Below, piece after piece: positions 39,570 to 48,920 of a stretch of 64,000 nucleotides of DNA; the stretch's first letter is position 1; the number at the start of each line of letters is the position of its first letter. The stretch is taken from contig JAJZJW010000001.1 in the NCBI GenBank assembly GCA_021809845.1, forward strand, positions 15,028 through 79,027, given 5' to 3'. Source of the stretch: a bacterium. GTDB lineage: Bacteria > SZUA-79 > Acidulodesulfobacterales > Acidulodesulfobacteraceae. The position numbers and the translations under genes are program-made. A model generated the notes under the pieces. It had not been told where the DNA came from. It saw only the letters and a program-made list of their open reading frames with translations, and searched no databases.

Positions 39570-39771
39570 CTATAGTTAAGTTTTGAGCTAATATGAGAAT
39601 ACTTGAGATTATTACACCAAAAAAATAATGAATAAATACTATACTATAATGGTTAAGTTTTGAGCTTTTGAGCTAATATGAGAATACTTGAGATTATTAC
39701 ACCAAAAAAATAATGAATAAATACTATACTATAATGACTATAATGGTTAAGTTTTGAGCTTTTGAGCTAAT
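39570..39771. repeat. Tandem copies of a GT4 gene's 5' end forming two mimic upstream ORFs
   Basis: The leader and first nine codons of the next gene occur three times, with ATGs at 39593, 39678 and 39772 (steps of 85 and 94 bp). The upstream copies encode MRILEIITPKK and then a stop (39593-39628 and 39678-39713). The real gene continues MRILEIITPTNIGGAEN. Each ATG has the same TTTTGAGCTAAT leader, so initiation at all three should be similar. Confidence 0.92.
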
Positions 39772-40830
39772 ATGAGAATACTTGAGATTATTACACCGAC
39801 TAATATAGGCGGTGCGGAAAATTATGTAGTGAATTTATCAAAAAAACTAATTGAAAAAGGTCATGAAGTTCATGTAATTACAGGAAATAATGAAGAGTTT
39901 AAGGAGATGCTCATAAATAATGAGTTGCCTTATGATGTGATAAATGCAAAATTTAAATTTGATTTTTTTTCTATTTTTAAAATAACTAAATTAATAAAAA
40001 AATATAAAATTGATATCATCCATACACATCTTTCCAAAGCTAATTTTATGGGGGCCGCTGCCGGAAGCATTACCAACGTAAAAAGTGTGGCAACTGCACA
40101 CGGAATAAATAAAAAAAGACAGTATAATTTATCAAATGAAATTATATGTGTTTCAAAAGCAGTTTATTTAAACTTGAAATCCCAGCATTTTCCCGAAGAA
40201 AAACTTCATGTTATTCATAATGGTGTTGATGCTGATAAATTTAATCCGGATAACTATAAAAAAAAAGATATTATAAATGAAGAAATCATTAATATAGGAA
40301 TGGTTTCGAGACTTTCCGGCGAGAAAGGCGTAAATATTTTTTTGGATTCAGCTGATTTGATACTGCAAGAAACAAAAAATGTAAAATTTTTTATTGCCGG
40401 TACCGGCAAGTTAAAAGATGTTTTAATGGAACAGACGCTTAAACTTAATATTGATAATTATGTGTATTTTATCGGTTTCATAGATAAAAATTTAGCCGTC
40501 TTTTTAAATGAGCTCGATATTTTAGTTTTTCCTTCACTAAAAGAAGGTCTGCCTTTATCGCTGATTGAAGCTATGTCGATGGAAAAAGCCGTTATAGTTT
40601 CTAAAGCAGGAGGTATGCCTGAGGTTGTTGAAAATGGAAATAATGGATATATCGTTAATATTGGCGATATGGCAGCCATAAAAGACAGGGTGCTTGAACT
40701 CATAAAAGACAAAAAATTAATAGTTAAATGCGGTATTGAGGCAAGAAAAACGGTTCTCGAAAAATTTAATCTTGATTTAATGACGGATAATACAATAAAA
40801 TTGTTCAAAGAAATATTAGAAAGAAAATAA
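39772..40830 (+). CDS. Glycosyltransferase family 4 (GT-B)
   Basis: Cytoplasmic retaining glycosyltransferase. Motifs: PTNIGGAENYVVNLSKKL (N-terminal Gly-rich loop), HTHLSKANFMGA, VIHNGVDADKF, VSRLSGEKGVNIFLD, FFIAGTG and the donor-binding FPSLKEGLPLSLIEAMSMEK (E-x7-E). At 352 residues the length is normal. It lacks low-complexity inserts. It probably takes part in the same LPS or surface-glycan pathway as its neighbours. The translation start is preceded by two near-identical decoy starts. Confidence 0.9.
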   Translation: MRILEIITPTNIGGAENYVVNLSKKLIEKGHEVHVITGNNEEFKEMLINNELPYDVINAKFKFDFFSIFKITKLIKKYKIDIIHTHLSKANFMGAAAGSITNVKSVATAHGINKKRQYNLSNEIICVSKAVYLNLKSQHFPEEKLHVIHNGVDADKFNPDNYKKKDIINEEIINIGMVSRLSGEKGVNIFLDSADLILQETKNVKFFIAGTGKLKDVLMEQTLKLNIDNYVYFIGFIDKNLAVFLNELDILVFPSLKEGLPLSLIEAMSMEKAVIVSKAGGMPEVVENGNNGYIVNIGDMAAIKDRVLELIKDKKLIVKCGIEARKTVLEKFNLDLMTDNTIKLFKEILERK

Positions 40831-40943
40831 ATTTATGTAAATCAAGAAAAAGCTAAATTAAATCAAAGTTAAATATAAAAATCAGATAAAAATTAAATCG
40901 CAGCTAAATCAAAGTTAAGTCTAAATAAAAATAAAATTAAATT

Positions 40944-42125
40944 ATGCTAAATAACGATAAATTACTTGGAATAATAAAAAAGTTTAATAAAGCTCGAATA
41001 CTTGTTGTGGGCGATATAATGATTGACCATTATGTTTACGGAACGGTCAGCAGAATTTCCCCTGAAGCACCCGTGCCCGTCGTTAATGTTAAATATGAAA
41101 AACTTTTGCCGGGAGGTGCAGCTAATGTAATGCATAACGTTTCCAAATTAGGAGCTAAAGTTTTTATCGCAGGCGTAATAGGGAAGGATTATAACGGTGA
41201 TATATTTAAGCAAATGGCTGACAAGCAGTTCGTTGACGCTTCCGCCGTTATAGAATCGGATGATTTTGAAACCATTATAAAAACAAGGGTCATAGCTCAT
41301 AACCAGCAAATAGTCAGATTTGACAAAGAAAATACCGGTTATTTTAAAAAAAAAATTTATTTTAAACTGTTAGAAAATATTAAATATTTAATTGATAAAT
41401 TTGATGCGGTTATAATTTCTGATTACGGAAAAGGAGTAATTGAACGAAAATTTTTCAATGAATTAACTGATTTTTTAAGATTTAAAAATAAATTTATTGC
41501 ATTAGACCCTAAAGTTGAAAATTTCAAATTTTATAAAAATATATCTATATTAACGCCAAATATAAATGAAGCTTCAGGCGGTTCCGGCATAGCTATAAAA
41601 GACGAAAAAACTTTACTCAAAGCATCGCAAAAAATTTTAAAGAAAGTTAATTCCGATAATTTGCTGATAACCCGCGGAGAATTAGGGATGAGTCTATTTT
41701 ATAAAGATGATGATAAAGAAAAAGGAAAAATGGGATTAAAAGAGAAAGAGAAAGAGAAAGAGAAATTGGGAACGGTAGGGGAGGAAAAAGGGAAAAAGAA
41801 ATGGGAAGATGGAGAAAAAGAAAAAGAAAAATGGAGCGGGGCAGAGGAAGATGATATATATGCAAATAATGAAAATAATAAAGAGCAACTGCACTTAAAC
41901 GCAAGAGCGAAAAATGTTTTTGATGTAACAGGCGCCGGAGATACGGTTATATCGGCGTTAACCGTCGCAATATGTGCCGGGGCTAGTGTTTATGAAGCAT
42001 GCTATATTGCCAATATAGCCGCCGGAATTGCCGTATCGCAGCTTGGAACCTACGCTGTCTGCGCAGATGAGCTCTTTAAAGAATTATCAATTGCTTCATG
42101 CGAATTAAACTCGTTGAACAAATGA
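40944..42125 (+). CDS. hldA: D-glycero-beta-D-manno-heptose-7-phosphate kinase with Lys/Glu insertion
   Basis: HldA/RfaE domain I phosphorylates heptose-7-phosphate at C1 for ADP-heptose synthesis, which supplies the nearby GT9 enzymes. PfkB/ribokinase motifs: VVGDIMIDHYVYGTVSRISP; LPGGAANVMHNV; DYGKGVI; LTPNINEA; DVTGAGDTVISAL (catalytic Asp). The protein has 393 residues, and no nucleotidyltransferase domain follows, so the HldC activity must be encoded elsewhere. A Lys/Glu/Gly-rich stretch at about residues 256-318 (nt 41710-41900) lies between the MSLF strand and the catalytic loop. It is mostly KEKEKEK and similar. Confidence 0.9.
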   Translation: MLNNDKLLGIIKKFNKARILVVGDIMIDHYVYGTVSRISPEAPVPVVNVKYEKLLPGGAANVMHNVSKLGAKVFIAGVIGKDYNGDIFKQMADKQFVDASAVIESDDFETIIKTRVIAHNQQIVRFDKENTGYFKKKIYFKLLENIKYLIDKFDAVIISDYGKGVIERKFFNELTDFLRFKNKFIALDPKVENFKFYKNISILTPNINEASGGSGIAIKDEKTLLKASQKILKKVNSDNLLITRGELGMSLFYKDDDKEKGKMGLKEKEKEKEKLGTVGEEKGKKKWEDGEKEKEKWSGAEEDDIYANNENNKEQLHLNARAKNVFDVTGAGDTVISALTVAICAGASVYEACYIANIAAGIAVSQLGTYAVCADELFKELSIASCELNSLNK

Positions 42126-42298
42126 GGAACTTACTAAAGTAAATTTTTATGAAAAAAAAGTGCCTATCTCTAGTTCACAATTAACCGAAATTAATTATTA
42201 AAATAATTAGAACCTAATTAATAAAAATAGATTTAATTTCTCGCAGATATTGTGCTATAATAGGTCAATATAAACTTGCAATAATATAACTTTTTAAT

Positions 42299-42604
42299 AT
42301 GCATAATTTATTAAATATTGGTTTTGGAAATATAATAGTTTCTGCGCGGGTAGTGTCTGTGGTCTCTGCAGGTTCTTCACCTATGAAAAGGTTGAGAGAA
42401 ACGGCAAAAGACGGCAATAATCTCATTGATGCCACAGAGGGCAGAAAAACTAAGACTATAATAATTACAGATTCAGGACATATAATTCTTTCAGCCTTAA
42501 ATGCGGCAACAATTATAGCAAGATTGGAAGAAAGTCTTTCTAGTCAACCAACCCCCGCTTATAAAAGCGGGGTCTTAAAAGAGCCGGTTAATAATGCAAT
42601 ATGA
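42299..42604 (+). CDS. RemA/DUF370-family regulatory protein
   Basis: Small protein of the RemA (DUF370) family. In Bacillus the member is a DNA-binding activator of matrix genes; in Gram-negatives the role is largely undefined. Conserved: LLNIGFGNIIVSARVVSVVS, SPMKRLRETAKDG, LIDATEGRKTKTIIITDSGH and ILSALNAATIIARL. The order remA-gmk-rpoZ is a common arrangement and supports the call. The C-terminal about 20 residues (SSQPTPAYKSGVLKEPVN) are encoded by a hairpin ACCCCCGCTTATAAAAGCGG at 42552-42573. That looks like an IS200/IS605-type end or terminator-like palindrome trapped in the reading frame. Confidence 0.85.
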   Translation: MHNLLNIGFGNIIVSARVVSVVSAGSSPMKRLRETAKDGNNLIDATEGRKTKTIIITDSGHIILSALNAATIIARLEESLSSQPTPAYKSGVLKEPVNNAI

Positions 42605-42639
42605 ACCACCAGACAAGTTAAGTTGTGTTAAGTTATATT

Positions 42640-42915
42640 AAATATTAATATGCTAAGTTTTATTACATATTGATTAGTTGCATTAAATTATAATACATCA
42701 TATTAATAAGTTTTAATAAGTTACATTAAATATTAATATGCTAAGTTTTATTACATATTGATTAGCTGCATTAAATTATAATACATCATATTAATAAGTT
42801 TCAATAAGTTACATTAAATATTAATATGCTAAGTTTTATTACATATTGATTAGTTGCATTAAATTATAATACATCATATTAATAAGTTTCAATAAGTTAC
42901 ATTAAATATTATTAA
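42640..42915. repeat. 88-bp tandem repeat, 3 copies
   Basis: TATGCTAAGTTTTATTACAT recurs at exact 88-bp steps (GCTAAG at 42652, 42740, 42828) between remA-like and gmk. A C/T change at one position (TTTTAATAAG to TTTCAATAAG) separates the first unit from the others. Confidence 0.9.
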
Positions 42916-42997
42916 TTTATATTAATAATCAATAAGTTGTAATTATTAATCTTATTTACTTAGTTAAATATATTAAAGTTAGTTAATCAAGGTTTAA

Positions 42998-43795
42998 ATG
43001 CTCAGAAATATAGATAATAAAAATAATAGGCTTATTGACGGCACAATGTATAATGACGGCAGCAAGTCCGATGCGCGTAATTATGCTTATAATTGTGAAA
43101 ATAACAGCAGTGTTGATTTGTCTAAAAAAGATTTGTTTAAAGACGACTTATCCAGATGTGTTTTGCCAAAAAACAATTTATCAAAAAGTGAGTTACCTAA
43201 AGATGATTTGCCTAAAGGAATTATTTTTGTAGTATCTGCTCCTTCAGGCACTGGAAAGACTACTCTTTGCAAAATGCTGGCAGCCGAATTTACTGATTTA
43301 AAACTTAGTGTTTCATATACCACACGGGCTATAAGACCAGGGGAGACGGAAGGCAAAAGTTATAATTTTGTCAGCGATGAAGTATTTGAAGGTATGATAG
43401 CTAATAACGAATTTATCGAATGGGCAAATGTTTTCGGTAATAAATATGGAACTCCCGTTAAATCAGTTTTTCATAAGCCAAGTTACGATACACTTTTAGA
43501 AATAGACGTCCAGGGCGCGGAGAAGATAAGAAAATATTATGACGAAATTCATAAATTATTCAATTTGGTCAGAATATTTATAAAACCGCCCTCTGAAGAA
43601 GCCTTAATAGAAAGATTAAAAAAAAGAGGGGAAATTAAAGAAGAAGAACTTAAAAGAAGACTTAAAGCCGCTAATTATGAAATAGAAAAAAGCCGCTTTT
43701 ACAATTATACCGTTACCAACAATATTCTTGAAAAAGCATATTCAAAACTCAGGTCTATAATAATAGCGGAAAGATGCAAAAACGTTTTTTTATAA
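42998..43795 (+). CDS. gmk: Guanylate kinase with repetitive N-terminal extension
   Basis: Gmk converts GMP/dGMP to GDP/dGDP with ATP. P-loop SAPSGTGKTTL (residues 80-90), SVSYTTRAIRPGETEGK, FIEWANVFGNKYGTP, EIDVQGAEKIR and the lid RLKKRGE are intact. The catalytic part is about 195 residues, which is normal. The first about 70 residues form an extension with NNLSKSELPKDDLPK-type repeats. No ATG occurs closer to the domain. A TTG at 43208 could be an alternative start giving a normal-sized enzyme, so the extension may or may not be translated. It precedes rpoZ and relA/spoT, a common (p)ppGpp-linked grouping. Confidence 0.92.
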   Translation: MLRNIDNKNNRLIDGTMYNDGSKSDARNYAYNCENNSSVDLSKKDLFKDDLSRCVLPKNNLSKSELPKDDLPKGIIFVVSAPSGTGKTTLCKMLAAEFTDLKLSVSYTTRAIRPGETEGKSYNFVSDEVFEGMIANNEFIEWANVFGNKYGTPVKSVFHKPSYDTLLEIDVQGAEKIRKYYDEIHKLFNLVRIFIKPPSEEALIERLKKRGEIKEEELKRRLKAANYEIEKSRFYNYTVTNNILEKAYSKLRSIIIAERCKNVFL

Positions 43796-43981
43796 TTTAA
43801 GTTTTTGCAGTAGTTTTACTATATTAAATTAATTTATAAATTCTAAATTGATAAAATAAATTTAAAAATTGTAAACTAGTAATAAAAGGAGACAGTGGGG
43901 TACCCTTCTTTTGAACCCATAAAGACAATGTAAATAAATTATATAACATTAAAATAACAAATTAAAATGTAGGAGAATATA

Positions 43982-44179
43982 ATGGCAAGGGTTACCGTAG
44001 AAGATTGTCTTATTAATGTTGAAAACAGATTTGCTTTAGTCATAATTACCGCAAAAAGAGTGCGGCAGCTTTTTAACGGGGCTAAACCTAAGATTAATTC
44101 AAAAAATAAGTTTGTCGTTGTTGCTTTAAGAGAGATAGCAAAGGGATACGTTGTCCCGGTAAATAAAGATGTTTTATAA
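43982..44179 (+). CDS. rpoZ: RNA polymerase omega subunit
   Basis: RpoZ assists assembly of RNA polymerase and forms part of a ppGpp site in proteobacteria. The 65-residue protein contains [26 protein letters not shown] and [11 protein letters not shown], matching the family. GTAGGAGAATAT gives a strong Shine-Dalgarno before the ATG. It lies 34 bp ahead of relA/spoT, consistent with an operon. The 186-bp gap from gmk holds a short GGGGTA...AACCC dyad at 43897 and no T-run. Confidence 0.93.
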   Translation: MARVTVEDCLINVENRFALVIITAKRVRQLFNGAKPKINSKNKFVVVALREIAKGYVVPVNKDVL

Positions 44180-44213
44180 TAAATATGTCCGGACTAAAAT
44201 AAAATAATAAAAT

Positions 44214-46595
44214 ATGGATATTGCCAGTGCAGATAGCTCTAAAACAGCTGCCGATAAAAATAGTGAGAAAGTTGATAAAATAAATACCGATAAAATAGAT
44301 ATTAATAATAAAATAGATGCTGATAAAATAGATAACGACAAAACAGAAGCTATTAAAATATCCAATGATTTTAACGCAACAAATATTTTGCGGGATAATT
44401 TTAAAAACAGCATTAATAACATAACTGATATTGATCTAAACGATATACAAAGCGACAAATTTAAACTTTTAAAAAAAGCTTACGATTTTTCTCAAGAGGT
44501 TCATAAAGGACAGCTTAGAGAATCCGGAGAGCCATATTTTACCCATCTTATAGAAGTAGCCTCAATAGTTGCAAGTCTCAGAATGGACTGCGCTTCCATA
44601 GTTGCGGCGCTCCTTCATGACACCGTAGAAGATACTCTTGTTACATTAGACCAAATAAGAGAAGAATTTGGCGATGAAATTGCCTTTATAGTCGACGGAC
44701 TTACGAAAATAAGCAAACTTTCCTTTAAATCTTCCGAAGAGGTTCAGGCTGAAAATATCCGTAAGATGATTGTCGCAATGGCTAAAGATATAAGAGTTAT
44801 TATTATTAAACTAGCCGATAGACTGCACAATTTGAGAACGCTTAATTTTTTATCTGAAGAAAGAAGAATTAAGATAGCCCAGGAAACGCTGGATATTTTT
44901 GCGCCTTTAGCAAACAGATTGGGCATATTCTCCATTAAGAGCGAACTGGAAGACCTTTCGCTGAAATATCTTAATCCGGCAGTATACAAAGACCTTTCTT
45001 TAAAAATAAGCAGCAAAAAATTATCAAGAGAGCAATATATTGCAAAGGTTGCAGATATATTAAAAGAAAATCTTTCCAAACATAATTTTTTAGAAGCCGA
45101 AATTTACGGAAGACCTAAACATTTTTTTAGTATTTATAAAAAAATGACCGAGCAGCACATAAGTTTTGAAGAAATTTATGATTTAATAGCCCTTAGGGTT
45201 ATAGTCGGCACTATAAATGAATGTTACGAAGTTCTAGGTATCATTCACTCTTTATGGAAACCGGTTGCAGGCAGAATTAAAGACTATATTGCTATGCCTA
45301 AAGCCAATATGTACAGGTCGCTTCATACGACTGTCATTGGTCCGGAAGGAATGCGTATAGAAATCCAGATTAGAACTAAAGAAATGCATTTTATTGACGA
45401 ATTTGGAATAGCGGCTCACTGGAAATATAAAGAAAACATTACTCCTCCAGGTGCAGGCGGCGCAGATTTGCAGGAATTTAACTGGCTCAGACAGCTTGTT
45501 GAATTTCAAAAAGATGTTAAAGACCCGCATGAATTTTTAAACAGCGTAAAAATAGACCTTTTTCAGGAAGATGTTTATGTTTTTACTCCCAAAGGCGATG
45601 TCATAGCGCTGCCCAAGGATTCGACGCCGATTGATTTTGCTTATTATATTCATACGGAGATAGGGGATAAAACTACCGGAGCCATTGTAAACGGCAATAT
45701 AATCCCGTTGAGATATAAGTTGCAGAATGGTGATATTGTTAAGATTTTAACTAAAGAAGGACACCATCCGTCAAAGGATTGGCTTCATTATGCGAAATCT
45801 TCTAAGGCCATCTCTAAAATAAGAAACTGGATAAGACAGCAGGAAAGAGAGGAAAGCATTAATGTCGGGAGAGAAAGTCTAGAAAAAGAATTTAGAAAAT
45901 TAGGGAATAAAAAGATTGAATATAATGAATTAACCGCCCTAGCGCTGAATTATTATTCGCTTAGGGATGAAACAGAGCTATATGCAGGCATAGGTTTTGG
46001 CAAATATTCTCCTAAAAATATTTTTTCATCGGTTATCCCCGGTTTTAAAAATTCAGACGGATTATCGTTGATAACGCAAAAAACAGGAAATGTTATCCAG
46101 AGAATTCTTCAAAAAATTAAGATTCAATCTTCTGCAAGCAGCAACAATGTTATCACATCGCCTTTCGGCGGAGATTTGCTTTATAAAATAGCCGGTTGCT
46201 GCCACCCTGTTCCTGGCGATTCGATTGTAGGATATATCTCAAGGGGCAGAGGAGTAATAGTTCACAAGTCGGATTGCAAAAATATAATAGGCGAGGATGA
46301 AACCAGACTTATAAATGTTAGCTGGAAAACGGCAGGAACAACTGCGGTTCTTGGCTATTTTGAAACTAAGATAAATATTGTTACCGAAGACAAAAAGGGC
46401 ATACTGGCTGAAATTGCGGCTGCTATATCGGATAGAGGCGCTAATATTTCAAAAGCGCAGGTAAGGACGCTCAAAGACGGCAGAGCAATACACATCTTTG
46501 ATATAGAGGTTAAAGATATTACCCAGATCGACAATATATTAAATTCTATAAGAAATATAAAAGGCGTTATTAAAGTTAACAGAGTTACTTATTAG
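44214..46595 (+). CDS. spoT: Bifunctional (p)ppGpp synthetase/hydrolase (Rel/SpoT) with N-terminal extension
   Basis: Rel/SpoT enzyme for the stringent response. Domains: HD hydrolase with H97, H111 and HDTVEDT (H135-D136); synthetase with RVIVGTINECYEVLG, RIKDYIAMPKANMYRSLHTT and EIQIRTKEMH; TGS (VYVFTPKGDVIALPKDSTPIDFAY, given here only as its location at about 452-475); a Cys-containing CC/ZFD region (IAGCCHPVPGD); and a C-terminal ACT domain. Intact HD residues indicate hydrolase activity. It has 793 residues against about 720. Residues 1-75 are a DKI/DNK/INN-rich low-complexity extension starting right after rpoZ. Only the ATG at 44214 and non-ATG codons are available as starts. Confidence 0.95.
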   Translation: MDIASADSSKTAADKNSEKVDKINTDKIDINNKIDADKIDNDKTEAIKISNDFNATNILRDNFKNSINNITDIDLNDIQSDKFKLLKKAYDFSQEVHKGQLRESGEPYFTHLIEVASIVASLRMDCASIVAALLHDTVEDTLVTLDQIREEFGDEIAFIVDGLTKISKLSFKSSEEVQAENIRKMIVAMAKDIRVIIIKLADRLHNLRTLNFLSEERRIKIAQETLDIFAPLANRLGIFSIKSELEDLSLKYLNPAVYKDLSLKISSKKLSREQYIAKVADILKENLSKHNFLEAEIYGRPKHFFSIYKKMTEQHISFEEIYDLIALRVIVGTINECYEVLGIIHSLWKPVAGRIKDYIAMPKANMYRSLHTTVIGPEGMRIEIQIRTKEMHFIDEFGIAAHWKYKENITPPGAGGADLQEFNWLRQLVEFQKDVKDPHEFLNSVKIDLFQEDVYVFTPKGDVIALPKDSTPIDFAYYIHTEIGDKTTGAIVNGNIIPLRYKLQNGDIVKILTKEGHHPSKDWLHYAKSSKAISKIRNWIRQQEREESINVGRESLEKEFRKLGNKKIEYNELTALALNYYSLRDETELYAGIGFGKYSPKNIFSSVIPGFKNSDGLSLITQKTGNVIQRILQKIKIQSSASSNNVITSPFGGDLLYKIAGCCHPVPGDSIVGYISRGRGVIVHKSDCKNIIGEDETRLINVSWKTAGTTAVLGYFETKINIVTEDKKGILAEIAAAISDRGANISKAQVRTLKDGRAIHIFDIEVKDITQIDNILNSIRNIKGVIKVNRVTY

Positions 46596-46604
46596 TCAAC
46601 CGGT

Positions 46605-46802
46605 TTATTTGCTTACAACTTTTGTGATTTTGCCAGCCTTTAAACACTTGGAACAAACTTTCACCTTTTTGTGTGTTCCGTTAAAATCGGCTTTTACCAC
46701 ATGCAGATTAGGCAGAGATACTTTTTTGGTTTTATTATTTGCATGAGAAACTTTGTTGCCGTATTGAATGCTTTTTCCACAAATGCTGCATGACCTTGAC
46801 AT
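46605..46802 (-). CDS. rpmB: 50S ribosomal protein L28
   Basis: bL28 of 65 residues with [33 protein letters not shown] and a C-terminal [12 protein letters not shown]. The Cys pairs (CxxC ... CxxC) indicate the zinc-binding form. AGGAG lies about 8 bp before the start on the minus strand. It converges on spoT with a 9-bp gap, so the two stop codons nearly meet and no separate terminator is evident. Confidence 0.95.
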   Translation of the reverse strand: MSRSCSICGKSIQYGNKVSHANNKTKKVSLPNLHVVKADFNGTHKKVKVCSKCLKAGKITKVVSK

Positions 46803-46879
46803 TATTTATGCTCCTTAAGTAGTATTTATTATTATGGTTGTCAATTAAGACTTATTTTTATATATTATATATTAAATAT

Positions 46880-47050
46880 ATTATATTTATTTTATATATT
46901 TATATACGTTATAATTTTATTTATTTTATTATTTATTTTATATATTTATATACGTTATAATTTTATTTATTTTATTATTTATTTTATATATTTATATACG
47001 TTATAATTTTATTTATTTTATTATTTATTTTATATATTTATATACGTTAT
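46880..47050. repeat. 46-bp tandem repeat, 3-4 copies
   Basis: TATATACGTTATAATTTTAT recurs with ACG at 46906, 46952, 46998 and 47044. It lies in the divergent 685-bp gap between rpmB and the regulator gene. The remainder of that gap is AT-rich with several TATAAT-like words and no unique promoter that I can defend. Confidence 0.9.
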
Positions 47051-47487
47051 ATATACTCAATATACTATATATTGCGCAACTTTTTCATTTATTATTGTCA
47101 TATATTATACTTATAATAAAATTTAAGTCAAGATATTTTATATGATATTTTAACGATATATAGGGTATATTAACATTAGTGTTTAACTGTAATATTTTAT
47201 AGTTTATATAAATATTTTGTTTTACATTATAAAATTTTATGCTAAAATAATAAACGTTAACAATGGATAATAAATTTACTTTTTATAGATACTTATATGA
47301 TATTAATATGATACCTATATAATACTTACATGGCACTTATAGACACCTTATTTTAATGAACTAATGTGCATATTATTATTATATTATCATAACACAAATA
47401 TTATTTATAACGTGACGCACAAAGATAATATATGCACAAAGAAAATTAAAACAAAAATTTAAAAATTAAAATTTTTACGGAGGCATC

Positions 47488-48540
47488 ATGAAAAATCTTC
47501 AAACCAAATTTTATATAATTTTGAGTCTATTTTTTTTAAATAGAGACAAATTTGTAAAAGACACAATATCAAATATACCGCCAGAAAACAAAGAGATAGC
47601 TTATCTCAGCGATATTGAATTTACTATATTTGCATATTTTGCCTATAAATTTACCCATTCTACGGAAAAAGAAAAAAAAGATTTTGAAAAAAACGGTATA
47701 GTTGTATCTTACAAAGACCTTAATAAGCTATACATTTCAACGCCGCACCTTGCAACTGTTCTAAAAACGTTACAAGATAATAAATTAATTAAAAAATCAA
47801 CCTTGACTGAGGATAAAAGAAAAACAAATTATATCTTGTCTTACCCGCTGCTTCAAAAATTTAATTTTATTAATTTAAAAGCGTTGGAATTCTGTGATTT
47901 TGATGCAGAGGATACGATAATTATCAACAAATTATTAAGCGGCGTTATTGATTTGCTAAAAAGCAATAATATAGTAAACGAAGAGCAGGAAAAAAATCTT
48001 TCAAAATTTTTAGATGAAAGCGATAATTTAAAGAAGTTTTACTATATTACTATTGCATTATGGACAAGCAGATATTTAATCAACGATTTTCAAATCAGAC
48101 TTATGGGTCCTTCCGAATTTATGGTCTATGCAATGATTATAAAACATTTTCTTAAAAATGATAAAAAGCCGATTACGACTAAAAGGGTAAAAGATGAGAC
48201 AGGGCTTGCACCGTCAATTATCAGTCAGAGCTTTAAAAAATTTATAGATGAAAATTTGGTTACCAGAAAAGAAATTAATAAATTTAAAGTTTATTTTTAT
48301 ATCAACAGAAAAGAACTTGAATCAAGAATAGAAAAAGATACCGTAATTATTGAGCTGATAACTAAAAATTTCAAAAAGGAAGATTCAAAGCATTTTGAAA
48401 AATTCATTGAAAAATTAGAGGATAAATTATATAAACAATTAAATAGCTTAGATTCCGATAAAATATGCAAAAAATGCGGAATGACTATACCGCCGCTGCC
48501 GGGAATAAAATATTGCCCTTATTGCGGGGATAAGATATAA
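47488..48540 (+). CDS. Double winged-helix (MarR-like) protein with C-terminal zinc ribbon
   Basis: I do not recognise a named family. Residues about 45-125 look like a MarR-type winged helix (SDIEFTIFAYFAYK, LNKLYISTPHLATVLKTLQD as recognition helix, LTEDKRKTNYILS as wing). Residues about 205-285 repeat the pattern (GPSEFMVYAMIIKHFL, TGLAPSIISQSFKKFIDENL). The tail is a short zinc ribbon CKKCGMTIPPLPGIKYCPYC. A single chain with two wHTH units would mimic a MarR dimer. A strong GGAGG Shine-Dalgarno supports the ATG. It is monocistronic, upstream of tRNA-Arg. Its target and ligand are unknown. Confidence 0.75.
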   Translation: MKNLQTKFYIILSLFFLNRDKFVKDTISNIPPENKEIAYLSDIEFTIFAYFAYKFTHSTEKEKKDFEKNGIVVSYKDLNKLYISTPHLATVLKTLQDNKLIKKSTLTEDKRKTNYILSYPLLQKFNFINLKALEFCDFDAEDTIIINKLLSGVIDLLKSNNIVNEEQEKNLSKFLDESDNLKKFYYITIALWTSRYLINDFQIRLMGPSEFMVYAMIIKHFLKNDKKPITTKRVKDETGLAPSIISQSFKKFIDENLVTRKEINKFKVYFYINRKELESRIEKDTVIIELITKNFKKEDSKHFEKFIEKLEDKLYKQLNSLDSDKICKKCGMTIPPLPGIKYCPYCGDKI

Positions 48541-48714
48541 TAATGACAAGATACAATAGAAAAAAATAAGAAACAATAAAAGATTAAGATTATAATAAAA
48601 AAATATAGTTATAGTTAATGTGTAATATTCTTTATAAATTTATAAAATAACAGAGAACTGCTAATGTGCAATAATTTTTTGTTTTTGCATACTTTACATT
48701 AACACTAAAGCAAA

Positions 48715-48791
48715 GCGCCCGTAGCTCAGCTGGATAGAGCGTCAGACTACGAATCTGCAGGCCGGGGGTTCGAATCCCTCCGGGCGCACCA
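48715..48791 (+). tRNA. tRNA-Arg (anticodon ACG)
   Basis: A 77-nt cloverleaf with encoded CCA. The acceptor stem GCGCCCG pairs with CGGGCGC, the D-arm is GCTCAGCTGGATAGAGC and the T-arm is GGGGGTTCGAATCCCTC. The anticodon loop is CTACGAA, giving ACG, which is normally deaminated to ICG by TadA. The base of the anticodon stem has a T27-C43 mismatch. It is the only RNA gene I found in the window. Confidence 0.96.
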
Positions 48792-48920
48792 CTTAAAAAC
48801 AAGCCGTTTTAAGCCTTTCAAGGCGTCCCCCCCTCTTAAAAAATATCTTACCTAATTATTCAAAATTATATAAAATTCTGCAAATTTATGTAAATTTTAG
48901 ATACAAAAACGAATACATTT

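Noticed and set aside
43897-43925. GGGGTA...AACCC dyad as a terminator before rpoZ
   Set aside because: Short stem and no T-run on either strand.
46817-46844. TTGACA on the minus strand as rpmB promoter
   Set aside because: The only matching -10 would overlap the Shine-Dalgarno sequence, leaving no leader.
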